Below are positions 54,101 through 60,999 of a stretch of DNA of 64,000 nt, in pieces. Location of the stretch: contig CAZPLU010000009.1 in assembly GCA_964587625.1 (NCBI GenBank), positions 1-64,000 on the forward strand, in the 5' to 3' direction. The notes under the pieces are model-generated. The model saw only the letters and a program-made list of their open reading frames with translations. It had not been told where the DNA came from and made no database searches. The stretch's first letter is position 1. Each line of letters opens with the position of its first letter. Source of the stretch: DAOPZJ01 sp964587625 (lineage in GTDB: Bacteria > Bacillota > Clostridia > Oscillospirales > JAKOTC01). A program made the translations under genes and the position numbers.

Positions 54101-54872
54101 TTGAATCCCTGTCATAATAACGATTGGCTGCCCCGTCGGTCAGCACCACCATGATCTTGTCGGTGCCGCTGTTGCTGAACGCGGCGTCGTTGCTGATCGT
54201 GATCGTTCTGTTTGAGGACATCGTATACATGAAACGCCCGGTGCCGGTTTGCGGATAAAAGGTGGAGATCCCTTTCAACAGCCCGCCTTGCAGGTTGGTA
54301 TTGCCGTTGGCATTCAAACCGCGAATGGCTGCAATCAACACGTTCTTTTGGCTGGTGTTGCGAACATCCTGCCCGGTTCTCACATTCAACGACGCGGTTG
54401 CGCCGAATGTGGTGAGAGTGACTCTGGCGTTGACGTTTTGATCCGCCAGGTCATTGATCATGCGAATGGCCGCCAGTTTGGCGGCATCCAATCTCCTGAC
54501 GGGATTGCCGTTGGCATCGACGCTGACGGTGGCGTTCAATTCGGGGATACGTGCCGTGCCGACGGACGTTGCGCCGGGGATATCCCAGCCCATCGAACCC
54601 GAGGTGTCGATGACCAAAGCCACCTCGATCGGCGTCGAAGTCAGCTCCTGCTGTAAGAGGTTGGTCACGCCCAGCGTGATCTCCCAGGTGTCGGGACCGG
54701 TTCTCACAGCGTCTTTGCTCAACTCAACGGCGTTGCTGCCACTGTGCTTAACAAAGGTATGTGCCGGATTTAAGATAGAATCGTCGGCGGACAGCAACAT
54801 GCCGAATGCCGCTCCGGTGGCGAGTAAAACCGCCAGCAGTCCGACCAATACAATTTTGGTCATCTTTTTCAT
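48165..54872 (-). CDS. Giant surface protein: VWA domain plus InlB/flg_new-type repeats
   Basis: A 2235-residue secreted protein. Order: signal sequence (VLVGLLAVLLATGAAFG); a von Willebrand A domain (residues about 80-370) with the MIDAS motif VIDTSGSMGWD and VVLTDGAAN; then 12 repeats of Listeria-Bacteroides/InlB-B type (GYTF-x-GW...FTMP-x-x-V-x-F-x-G), in the first part alternating with about seven MucBP-like units (YKVEHYQQN...GDGSLVIKLYYTRN); a Ser/Pro-rich stalk; and a C-terminal helix (ILIPIILGIFSAIALAAVIL) with a basic tail. No LPxTG is present and no sortase is nearby, so it is probably held by the C-terminal helix. The likely role is adhesion to host or particles. The ATG follows GAGGTAAAG. 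It is monocistronic and likely activator-controlled (54941-54978). Confidence 0.92.
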   Translation of the reverse strand: MKKMTKIVLVGLLAVLLATGAAFGMLLSADDSILNPAHTFVKHSGSNAVELSKDAVRTGPDTWEITLGVTNLLQQELTSTPIEVALVIDTSGSMGWDIPGATSVGTARIPELNATVSVDANGNPVRRLDAAKLAAIRMINDLADQNVNARVTLTTFGATASLNVRTGQDVRNTSQKNVLIAAIRGLNANGNTNLQGGLLKGISTFYPQTGTGRFMYTMSSNRTITISNDAAFSNSGTDKIMVVLTDGAANRYYDRDSRLIRLNDDGNFVRNSNGNGEEGTDYGDNDSSDAANKAATAIKNKGVTIYSVGFAYSDSTLEGIASPDPDNPPNGKLYYHANDAVALAAAFQYITNQIGSSALEDPMGDNLIASGASGADNIAITGGGGKLSWDPTAADLAHNKGNFITYTVTLDYETLAAGDYNNWALNGDATFGVTIDGTAVSGPFPRPTAEFDIGTLDVKFMAGSTEIADAEGQQKVITDWTVPGTFDINDPPETIDYNGQTYYYSTSQYDTEEEAAITADGTREAAVGAHTLVHKYTLHLHDVTYSHIGTEPIVGYPALPAGGSYAAGTVNIPVAAITNVPGYTFTGWSTTDVTVTGGEFTMPDQDVEFTGFYTPNSGITYKVEHYKQNSDGTFSVVTGDTETKNGTTGAAALYAPKSTYEGFTYQASKTTSNNFDGENHIIKGDGSLVIKLYYTLNTHDVSYKITGDIPTGGGTAPAATLGVSFGATVTVAQEPTTPAGYTFSGWSSAQTTATAGQDFTMPDDDVLFTGSFTANTNTEYKVEHYQQNLDGTFTTPVAGDTETKTGTTDTVVVEGTGYAAKTNYAGFTYQSALTTSNNTVNEQFIIAGDGSLVIKLYYTRNNYNVSYEYDASAPGAVWPDGAPVVTTLGGNYAFGSEVGVKPTVGINGYTFHGWTTADATVSDNKFAMPAGNVVFKGYYTANTNTEYKVEHYQQNLGDTDYTLVAGDTETKTGTTGTVVVEGTGYAAKTNYTGFTYQESLTVNGAGTKDFTITGDGLLVIKLYYTRNNYNVSYEYDASAPGAVWPDGAPVVTTLGGNYAFGSEVGVKPTVGINGYTFHGWTTADATVSDNKFAMPAGNVVFKGYYTADDVGYTVEYYLQKLGGGGYDRQDDKTDTTGSGLTGSPALYSQLSFPGFKFEKAESNNTVGEIFIIKGDGSLVIKVYYTRESYEVSYSYTNDVPGKSALPLTIGYSFGATVTVADNATAPGYNFGGWSSTQVSGVGEKQTFTMPAANVVFSGGFTAATVNYKIEHYKQNFDGTFPTTTEDIENKNGTTGTPASYEPKDTATGDYLGFFYQESSTVNGAGTKDFTVTGDGLLVIKLYYTRNSYNVTYSYTGTVPEGVSNPGSAGLTIGYSYGANVAVLTPIYPDTHTFSGWTPTGIGVSSGSFSMPANDVEFVGSFDKTPAEYTVKYYLQGTDGKYNDGTGTTDDSPILTIGATGYVGDPATFVQYSGDESDTDYREEFNGFTYASATPVSPTIPNANTLVIRVYYTRNSYPVSYEYDTAPADAVTPIEGAPALPTSPHTGTFAFGTTKTVAPTVVIDGYTFHGWAASNVTADGNNEFTMPKEAVVFKGYYTANTDTVYKVEHYQQNLEDTDFTQVTGDTENKTGTTGTAASYTPKTAAQYPGFTYDEDLTTSESKTGEDNDFIIAGDGSLVIKLYYTRNANYTYTVEYRKDSTTGAKINPDKTVSNRTWGETCSESAIAIHGYAAQTPLTQTVLIDQDNQVIIFVYKANKWNVTYVIEDPIPVGFDTSVLAGLGAAGVEFGTAMTVAGPLSFPDYNFTGWTTGDAAVTDGSFNMPDNNVVFKGSFTKMPAWVVYEYTGDIPATAAALPATSFYNVGNAVTIAANPAAVTGFTFEGWTRDGSPAANFTIGAAGEYKVIGNWVRNSYKVTYQYDSSAPATAPALPTEANHPYESNVFVDTTVGNITGYTFNGWVPTTGIGEADITDGNFAMPANDVVFTGSWTANRHNVTYQLIGEIPPGFDDSVLATYGASGIAFDTPMTVAGQLSHPAYKFHGWTSNQVTPVDGNYNMPDSDVLFTGYFTANIFKVSYVYIGDVPAGAPALPAGGSYEVGSEVTAAFPVSLAGYTFYGWQSDVSVTAYKFTMPARDVVFVGWWTSLTSSVYSEPSYYSEPPSIPSTVPSSAPASVASRPSSAAASSRPTISIVDEEAPLDVIEMGDDSNILIPIILGIFSAIALAAVILTGKKARKTNR
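51553..52319. repeat. 269-bp identical internal duplication, 498-bp period
   Basis: 51553-51821 and 52051-52319 appear identical base for base. The period of 498 bp equals 166 codons, so the frame is kept. It encodes one InlB-type repeat and its flanks, showing very recent unequal exchange or gene conversion. Confidence 0.85.
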
Positions 54873-54940
54873 ACTTTACCTCACTTGTCATATTCGATTA
54901 TACATTTGTCAAAGAGAGACGACTTGCCTCTTTAGCGATA

Positions 54941-54978
54941 ATTATATACGCCGCCGGTTACATTTCGGTTACATTTCG
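54941..54978 (-). promoter_or_regulatory. Activator-type promoter of the giant surface gene
   Basis: On the minus strand a perfect TATAAT (complement of 54941-54946) lacks a -35 box; in its place are two perfect 11-bp direct repeats (plus strand GTTACATTTCG at 54957-54967 and 54968-54978). The TTACA-N6-TTACA spacing resembles the box of OmpR/PhoP-family response regulators. The other bases of 54873-55172 hold the typA promoter. Confidence 0.6.
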
Positions 54979-55085
54979 CGTTTTGCCCCAACATTTCCTT
55001 GTCGGTTCATAAAACTTTAAGTCGGATATCGGTCTTTTGTTTTATTTTCGGCCCGCACGTCTAAAACGCGCCTTGAAAAGTGTAT

Positions 55086-55114
55086 TTGACAGGGCTAATG
55101 CGCGGGTATATAAT
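55086..55114 (+). promoter_or_regulatory. Consensus promoter of typA
   Basis: Perfect TTGACA (55086-55091), 17-nt spacer, perfect TATAAT (55109-55114), 58 nt before the start codon. Confidence 0.85.
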
Positions 55115-55172
55115 AATGTCTTGTTCGTTTCCCGCGGGCGGGAAAACTCCCGATGATTAAAGGAGCAATCGT

Positions 55173-56990
55173 TTGAAAAGAACCGATTTGAGAAATATCG
55201 CCATCGTCGCGCACGTCGACCACGGCAAGACCACCCTTGTAGACGAGCTGTTGCGCCAGAGCGGCACCTTCCGCGAAAATCAGGTCGTCGCCGAGCGCGT
55301 GATGGACAGCAACGACCTCGAGCGCGAGCGCGGCATCACCATTTTGGCAAAAAATACCTCCATCCATTATAACGGCGTCAAAATCAACGTCATCGACACC
55401 CCCGGCCACGCCGATTTTTCCGGCGAAGTCGAACGGGTCCTAAAGATGGTCGACGGCGTGCTGCTGCTCGTCGACGCCGCCGAGGGGCCGATGCCCCAGA
55501 CCCGCTTCGTGTTGCAAAAGGCGCTTTCAATGGGGCATAAAGTCGTCGTGGTCGTCAACAAAATCGACCGCCCGGACGCGCGCATCTACGAAGTCGTCGA
55601 CGAGGTCTTGGGGCTTTTGATCGCGCTCGACGCCAACGACGAGCAGCTCGACAGCCCGGTCGTCTTCTGCTCCGGACGCGACGGCACTTCGTCGCTTGCA
55701 CCGGAGGGTCCGTTTGAAAACCTGAAACCGCTGCTCGACCAGATCCTCTCCCACATCGAACCGCCCGACGTCGAGCCCGACGGTGCGACCCAGATGTTGG
55801 TCTCGTCGCTGGATTATAACGACTATGTCGGCCGAATCTGTATCGGCAAGATCGAGCGCGGCGTCCTGCGCAAAGCCCAGGACATCACGATCTGCGACTA
55901 CCATAACACCCATGCGCCCTACCGCTCCAAGGCGGTCAATTTGTATACGATCGAGGGCCTGGAGCGGGTTCCGGTCGACAGCATCTCCGCCGGGGACATC
56001 GTCTGCGTCTCGGGCATTGAAAATATCACGATCGGCGACACCATCTGCGCGTCGGACAAGCCCGAGCCGATCCCGTTTGTCAAGATCTCCGAGCCGACCG
56101 TCGAGATGACTTTTTCGGTCAACGACGGCCCGTTCGCCGGCAAAGAGGGCAAATACGTCACCTCCCGCCACCTGCGCGAGCGTCTGATGAAGGAGCTGCT
56201 CAAGGACGTCTCCCTGCGCGTCGGCGAGACCGAGACCACCGAGGCCTTCCGCGTCTGCGGCAGGGGCGAGATGCACTTGTCTATTTTGATCGAGACCATG
56301 CGCCGAGAGGGCTATGAATTTATGGTCGGCGCGCCGAGAGCGCTCTACCGGGAAATCGACGGTCAACTGTGCGAACCGGTCGAGCGCCTGGTCTGCGACC
56401 AGCCCCGGCAGTATGTCGGCGCGGTCATGGAAAAAATCGGCGCGCGCAAGGGCGATTTGGTCGAGATGACGCCGCAGGGCGACCATATCCGGCTGGAATT
56501 TTTAATCCCGTCGCGCGGTCTGTTCGGTTATCGCAACGATTTTTTGACCGACACCCGGGGCGAGGGCGTCATGAGCGGCGTTTTCGACCGCTACGCGCCC
56601 GTCAAGGGCGAGATCACCCGCCGCCAAAACGGCGCTTTGGTCGCGTTCGAGAGCGGCGAAGCCGTCACCTACGGGCTTTATAACGCGCAGGAGCGCGGCG
56701 CGTTGTTCATCACGCCCGGCACCAAGGTCTACGAGGGCATGATCGTCGGCGAATCCCCAAAGCCCGGCGACCTCGCCGTCAATGTCTGCAAAAAAAAGCA
56801 TATCACCAATATGCGCGCCTCGGGCAGCGACGACGCGCTCCGGTTGATTCCGCCGCGCCAGCTGTCGCTCGAGGCGTGCATCGAGTTCATCGCCGAGGAC
56901 GAGCTGATCGAGGTCACGCCAAAATCCCTGCGCCTGCGCAAGCGCGTCCTCAGCAATGAACAGAGGGCCAAGAACCGCTCGAAGGGCTAA
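55173..56990 (+). CDS. typA: GTP-binding translational factor TypA/BipA
   Basis: A 605-residue ribosome-binding GTPase of the EF-G type, involved in ribosome assembly at low temperature and in stress. The GTPase motifs are AHVDHGKTT, ERGITI, DTPGHADF, NKIDRPDAR and CSGRDG; domains II and III follow, then the EF-G-like domain V (LIETMRREGYEFMVGAPRAL) and the TypA-specific C-terminal domain (GEAVTYGLYNAQERG, VCKKKHITNMRASGSDD). The start is TTG at 55173 with AAAGGAG upstream. The last codons belong to a 48-bp repeat that continues past the stop. It is monocistronic. Confidence 0.96.
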   Translation: MKRTDLRNIAIVAHVDHGKTTLVDELLRQSGTFRENQVVAERVMDSNDLERERGITILAKNTSIHYNGVKINVIDTPGHADFSGEVERVLKMVDGVLLLVDAAEGPMPQTRFVLQKALSMGHKVVVVVNKIDRPDARIYEVVDEVLGLLIALDANDEQLDSPVVFCSGRDGTSSLAPEGPFENLKPLLDQILSHIEPPDVEPDGATQMLVSSLDYNDYVGRICIGKIERGVLRKAQDITICDYHNTHAPYRSKAVNLYTIEGLERVPVDSISAGDIVCVSGIENITIGDTICASDKPEPIPFVKISEPTVEMTFSVNDGPFAGKEGKYVTSRHLRERLMKELLKDVSLRVGETETTEAFRVCGRGEMHLSILIETMRREGYEFMVGAPRALYREIDGQLCEPVERLVCDQPRQYVGAVMEKIGARKGDLVEMTPQGDHIRLEFLIPSRGLFGYRNDFLTDTRGEGVMSGVFDRYAPVKGEITRRQNGALVAFESGEAVTYGLYNAQERGALFITPGTKVYEGMIVGESPKPGDLAVNVCKKKHITNMRASGSDDALRLIPPRQLSLEACIEFIAEDELIEVTPKSLRLRKRVLSNEQRAKNRSKG

Positions 56991-57100
56991 GATTAACTCA
57001 TATCGTTCGCCCCGGCGAAGAACCGCTCAAAGGGTTAAGATTTAACTTATATGGTTCGCCCCGGCGAAGAACCGCGCGAAGGTGTAAATTGATATCCCGC
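56971..57100. repeat. 48/49-bp imperfect tandem repeat overlapping the typA 3' end
   Basis: Units starting AGAACCGC at 56971, 57019 and 57068 share GTTCGCCCCGGCGA. The first unit includes the last seven codons of typA and its stop, so the repeat arose by duplication of the gene end into the spacer. Confidence 0.75.
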
Positions 57101-57127
57101 CGTTCGCGCATACATTTGTATCGCGTC

Positions 57128-57162
57128 TGTCATCCTGAGCGCAGCGAAGGATCTCGGACTGA
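57128..57162. repeat. Dispersed TGTCATCCTGAGCG repeat
   Basis: TGTCATCCTGAGCGCAGCGA, then AGGATCTCGGACTGA; related to the copies at 9799, 30119 and 30301. Confidence 0.65.
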
Positions 57163-57261
57163 TGAAGGCGCACGGCAAAAAAATTCTTCTCGGTGTGATT
57201 GAATATGTTCCCCCGCCGCATACCCCTCTTGCCTCTTCTCTCTTCACTTACAATATCCATC

Positions 57262-57290
57262 TTGTTTTTCCCGGGGTTTATCGCTATAAT
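57262..57290 (+). promoter_or_regulatory. Promoter of the third URO-D-like gene
   Basis: TTGTTT (57262-57267), 17-nt spacer, perfect TATAAT (57285-57290), 29 nt before the ATG. Confidence 0.65.
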
Positions 57291-57319
57291 AAAAACATCA
57301 ACCCGAAAGAGGTCATACC

Positions 57320-58543
57320 ATGCCCGCCGAAAAAGAGATTTTAAGAGCTCTTGCCGAAGAATACGCCGAGGCCGCGGGTCATCCGCGCAACGCCGAAAAC
57401 GCCAAGCTCCACCGCGCGGTCAACGGCCTGCGGATGATCCGCCCGGTCGTTTTGATCAACGAGGAGCCGTGGTGCGAACTCAACACCGGCGGAGAACTGA
57501 CCTTGTTTTGCGCCGACCCCGACTTCCGCAGGGCCGAGCAGCATATGCGCCGCACGCTGTACAAATGGCGCCACTACCCCTGCGACATGATCGTGCCGCC
57601 CTATCTCCCCGTCGAAAAGATCCTCGGCGGCGAGAGCGGCTGGCTGCCGGTGGTCGAGCAAACCATCGGAACCGGAGACGGCAACAACATCGTCTCGCAC
57701 GAATATATCGACCAATTCGCCGATCCCGAGGATATCGAAAAATTGAAGATGCCCAAATTTACATATGAGGAAAAAGCCACCCTCGCCATTCGACAAAAAC
57801 TCGACGAAGCCGTCGGCGACATCCTCCCGATCCGCCTTGTCGGACAGGGTTGTTATATCAGCCCGTGGGATAAAATCGCCACTTATCGCGGAGTGACCAA
57901 CCTGCTGATGGATCTGGCCGACCGCCCCGAGCACACCCACGCGATCATGGAAAAGATGACGCGGATGTATCTCGAACAGTACCGGCAATTTGAAGAGCTG
58001 GGGGTTTTGGAGGGCGATCTGCACCTGCTGCACTGCACCGCCGCGCTCTGCGACGAGCTGAAAACCGAGCCCGGGCGACCCGTGCTGCGCAAAAACGTCT
58101 GGGGCCGAAGCATGGCGCAGATTTTCGCCGGCGTCTCGTCCGAGATGCACGAGGAATTCGAGATCAATTATCAAAAGCGCCTGATGGAGCCGTACGGGCT
58201 GGTCTATTACGGCTGTTGCGAGCCGCTCGACAAAAAGATCGATATCGTCAAAAAGATCCCCCGCCTGCGCAAAATCTCGGTCACGCCGTGGGCGGACGTC
58301 AATGTCGCCGCCGAGGCCATCGGCGGGGATTATGTCGTCGCCTTAAAGCCCAACCCCGCCAACGTCGGCGCGGCCTTTGACCGCGAGGTCATCCGAAAAG
58401 AAGTCAAGCGCCTGCTCGACGCCTGCGCCCGCAACAACTGCGCTTTCGAGCTCGCCCTCAAGGACATCAGCAGCGTCGCCCATAACCCCGCCCACCTCGA
58501 GCTTTGGGAACAGACCGTGATGGAACTGGTGCGGGCGTATTAA
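57320..58543 (+). CDS. URO-D superfamily protein, divergent group
   Basis: A 407-residue TIM-barrel protein related to the uroporphyrinogen-decarboxylase superfamily but distant from the tandem pair at 38.8-41.1 kb. Characteristic are VLINEEPWCEL, LHLLHCTAALCDEL, YYGCCEPLDKKIDIVKKIPRLRKISVTPW and VALKPNPANVG. Clostridial genomes often carry many members, several linked to corrinoid-dependent demethylation; the two adjacent Cys could bind zinc. The substrate is unknown. The ATG follows AAAGAGG by 8 nt. A good promoter stands 29 nt upstream; it is a single-gene unit. Confidence 0.82.
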   Translation: MPAEKEILRALAEEYAEAAGHPRNAENAKLHRAVNGLRMIRPVVLINEEPWCELNTGGELTLFCADPDFRRAEQHMRRTLYKWRHYPCDMIVPPYLPVEKILGGESGWLPVVEQTIGTGDGNNIVSHEYIDQFADPEDIEKLKMPKFTYEEKATLAIRQKLDEAVGDILPIRLVGQGCYISPWDKIATYRGVTNLLMDLADRPEHTHAIMEKMTRMYLEQYRQFEELGVLEGDLHLLHCTAALCDELKTEPGRPVLRKNVWGRSMAQIFAGVSSEMHEEFEINYQKRLMEPYGLVYYGCCEPLDKKIDIVKKIPRLRKISVTPWADVNVAAEAIGGDYVVALKPNPANVGAAFDREVIRKEVKRLLDACARNNCAFELALKDISSVAHNPAHLELWEQTVMELVRAY

Positions 58544-58547
58544 ATAT

Positions 58548-59117
58548 TCACAACCGGTTTTTGTTTCGCAGCCGGAATTTTCCCCTAATCCCAAGCACAA
58601 GCGCCACGATCCCCGCACCCGGCATGACGGAGCCGACAAGGCCCGCCGCCCCGCCGTCTTCGGCGTTCACATGAGGCCGGAAGGGCAGATAGCGCACCGC
58701 AACGGTGCTTCGCGTACGGCTGCCGCCCCCGAATATCCGCGTCACCGAGCCGGTATAATGCTTGCCGCCCGCGGCAAACTCGTACTCCGGCTTGTATCGC
58801 CGTGAGTCCCTTGTGGAATCATCGTTGTTGACGATATAGATCTGCTCATTTCCGATCACTTGTGCCGTAGTCGCCCTGCCGGCAACCGAAAGGATCATAT
58901 AACCGAAGCCCATCAGAAGAAGGATGATTGCGACCGGGATAAGCAGCCAGTCCATGATCCGGTCTTTCAGCGGTTTTCGCGGGGCGGCGGGTTGACCGGA
59001 CACGGGCACGGCGGGCGCGGGCGGGGGAATGGGATTCTCCCGCCGCAGCGCCGCCCCGCAGGAGGCACAGAAGCGTGTGTTTTCGTCTGCGGCATTGCCG
59101 CAGTTTGAACAGAACAT
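58548..59117 (-). CDS. Zinc-ribbon membrane protein with DUF3592-like domain
   Basis: A 189-residue protein. A double-CxxC zinc ribbon opens it (FCSNCG...FCASCG), then a Pro-rich linker, a membrane helix (LLIPVAIILLLMGFGYMILSVAG), a beta-rich extracytoplasmic part of DUF3592 type (YEFAAGGKHYTGSVTRIFGG, VAVRYLPFRPHVN) and a second helix (GLVGSVMPGAGIVALVLGI). The function is unknown. It is followed upstream by a lipoprotein and a second zinc-ribbon membrane protein in the same direction, so they may be one small envelope operon. The ATG follows AAGGAGG by 9 nt. Confidence 0.78.
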   Translation of the reverse strand: MFCSNCGNAADENTRFCASCGAALRRENPIPPPAPAVPVSGQPAAPRKPLKDRIMDWLLIPVAIILLLMGFGYMILSVAGRATTAQVIGNEQIYIVNNDDSTRDSRRYKPEYEFAAGGKHYTGSVTRIFGGGSRTRSTVAVRYLPFRPHVNAEDGGAAGLVGSVMPGAGIVALVLGIRGKFRLRNKNRL

Positions 59118-59184
59118 GATCCGCGCCTCCTTTCACGTTTTATAGAGCGTCAGTTTGTTTGTTTCGCCATACGGGCGGCCCCGG

Positions 59185-60246
59185 CTATTCCCGCCACTCG
59201 TAGTAGTACTTGAAACCGTAGCCGCTTATATACACGGTAATCGCCTTTTTATTGCCGGAGCGGCCTTCGAGAGCCCTTTTCATTTGGAAAGTTCCCTTGT
59301 ATGACTCCGATATCCACGTTTTTCCTTCAGGCGTCTCAAATCCGATATTCCCCGCTGTTCCGCCGCCGGGCTTGAGATCATGAGCGTCAAAGCCTATGTT
59401 GAAGGAGCCGAGGCCCCAGCCGCCCGCCTCATGGTCAACGGTAATCACAACCCGGTCGGTCCCGCTGAAATAGTCGGGCGGGTCGGTCCATTTCGTCGTC
59501 GATTCGCCTCTGCCGACTAAACTACCGTCGTCGTATGTGCGTTTGTGCTCATATTTAAAATTATTCTTCTCCCCTGTTCCCACATGGTAATCCCAGATAT
59601 TGCCCGTCTTGGCGATCACGCTGCCCTTGATTACGCCCACAAGGGAATAGTCCTGGGACATGATGACATACTCCCAGTGCGTCAGATACCAGCCGGGATT
59701 GGGTTTCAGTTCGATCTTTCCGTCCTCGAAAACGATCGGCACCGCGACCGTAGCCCCCTCGATGATCTCAAAGGTCAACGTTTCCGTGAGCCCCCGCCCG
59801 CGGATGATGACCTTGTACTTCCCCAGCGCCCAGCCGTCGTCCGGCTGCTCGAGGATGAACGCGCCGCGGCCGAGGTCCTCGCCGGTGTTCGCCTTGAAGG
59901 TGTGGATGGAATAATCGTCGTCCGAATAGATCCACTCGACCTCGATCTCGTCGTTGTCGAAATTGTCGTAGACGAACCACGCGCAGAGCTTCTTCGCGTC
60001 CGCGGCGTACTTAGTGACCGTATCGACGGGTATAAAATCCTCGATCTGCGAGGTCATCCGCGCTTCCAGGAACCGCGGGTCGCCCTTCTCGGCCAAATCC
60101 CCGTATTTTTCCGCGATGGCCTTGACCATCGCCTGCTCCCGGGGCGTTTTGCCGAAGCTGCCGGGCTTGAAGCTTCCGCCGATATCCAGGCATCCGGGAA
60201 GCGTCAGAAGCAGAACGGCACAGATGAACCATGTGATTTTTTTCAT
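59185..60246 (-). CDS. Lipoprotein of unknown function
   Basis: A 353-residue lipoprotein: type II signal with lipobox LPGC (Cys 19). The mature part is beta-rich and begins with a short helical region (QAMVKAIAEKYGD). It then has Ig-like strands (DDDYSIHTFKANTGEDLGR and a -GKYKVIIRGRGLTETLTFEI- stretch) and ends in aromatic-rich strands (YGFKYYYEW). Its role may be sensing or binding at the outer face of the membrane. AAGGAGG stands just upstream of the ATG. It lies between two genes for zinc-ribbon membrane proteins. Confidence 0.8.
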   Translation of the reverse strand: MKKITWFICAVLLLTLPGCLDIGGSFKPGSFGKTPREQAMVKAIAEKYGDLAEKGDPRFLEARMTSQIEDFIPVDTVTKYAADAKKLCAWFVYDNFDNDEIEVEWIYSDDDYSIHTFKANTGEDLGRGAFILEQPDDGWALGKYKVIIRGRGLTETLTFEIIEGATVAVPIVFEDGKIELKPNPGWYLTHWEYVIMSQDYSLVGVIKGSVIAKTGNIWDYHVGTGEKNNFKYEHKRTYDDGSLVGRGESTTKWTDPPDYFSGTDRVVITVDHEAGGWGLGSFNIGFDAHDLKPGGGTAGNIGFETPEGKTWISESYKGTFQMKRALEGRSGNKKAITVYISGYGFKYYYEWRE

Positions 60247-60351
60247 GACAGATCCTCCTTGTTTTAATAAATTTTATAGCATATATCATTGTTCCGGGTT
60301 TCGGTCACATGCCTTTTCCCGTGGTCGCCGTGGACGATCACCGAGTATTCA

Positions 60352-60744
60352 TCATGATGGTTTTTTTGACCCTTTTATCCTCCACCGTGCCGTCCCATGC
60401 GCCGCTGCGTTTCCTGCCGCGTGTCTGAACGGCGCAATCACGACAAACATGCCGCCGATCCCCGCCCCGATCATAAACGACAGGGGATTGTTCATTCTTT
60501 CCGCGTCTTCACCCGCGATATAAAAGCCGATCACGGCGCAGACGGCCGAAATGGCGGAGAAGACGGACGACCGGCGGTTGGTCTTTTTGATGTACCCAGC
60601 AAAGGCCGGGGCGCCGATGCGGGTCGAGAAGCCGCGCAGACCTGCGGACCGCGGGACTTGAGATGCCTGATTGATCTCACTGCCGCAGGCGGGGCGGAAT
60701 CTTGTGCTTTCCGTGATTTGTGTTGCGCAATTTATGCAATACAT
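60352..60744 (-). CDS. Degenerate zinc-ribbon membrane protein
   Basis: A 130-residue protein: a zinc ribbon with YCINC followed by FRPACG, where the first Cys of the second knuckle has become Arg, then two hydrophobic stretches (SVFSAISAVCAVIGFYIAG and LSFMIGAGIGGMFVVIAPF). The arrangement matches the 58.5 kb gene in outline but without the DUF3592 part. The ribosome site is weak. It may be a decaying paralogue, or real with a changed ribbon. Confidence 0.5.
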   Translation of the reverse strand: MYCINCATQITESTRFRPACGSEINQASQVPRSAGLRGFSTRIGAPAFAGYIKKTNRRSSVFSAISAVCAVIGFYIAGEDAERMNNPLSFMIGAGIGGMFVVIAPFRHAAGNAAAHGTARWRIKGSKKPS

Positions 60745-60951
60745 CCGTGCTTTCGTCTGTCAGGGCAGGCAGGGACGGCGTGATCCCCGTTTAACACCCG
60801 TCAATATGCAAAGCGGTCCAACGCTGCCGAAACGAAGTTTTTTCTTTGGTCGCTTTCAAATGTACTCCCCTTTTCCGGCGGGATTTTGTTGATCAAGAAC
60901 AGCATAACAAAAACAGGGTCGAAATAAATCACCCGTTCGGGTAGTCCGCAT

Positions 60952-60985
60952 GAAAAAGGCCCCTACCTTTTTCGGGTGGGGCCTC
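60952..60985 (-). terminator. Terminator of the LuxR-type membrane regulator
   Basis: On the minus strand AGGCCCCACCC pairs with GGTAGGGGCCT around a short A-rich loop and is followed by TTTTT. It ends 15 nt after the stop codon of the leftward gene. Confidence 0.75.
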
Positions 60986-60999
60986 AAATGGCGGATTTT

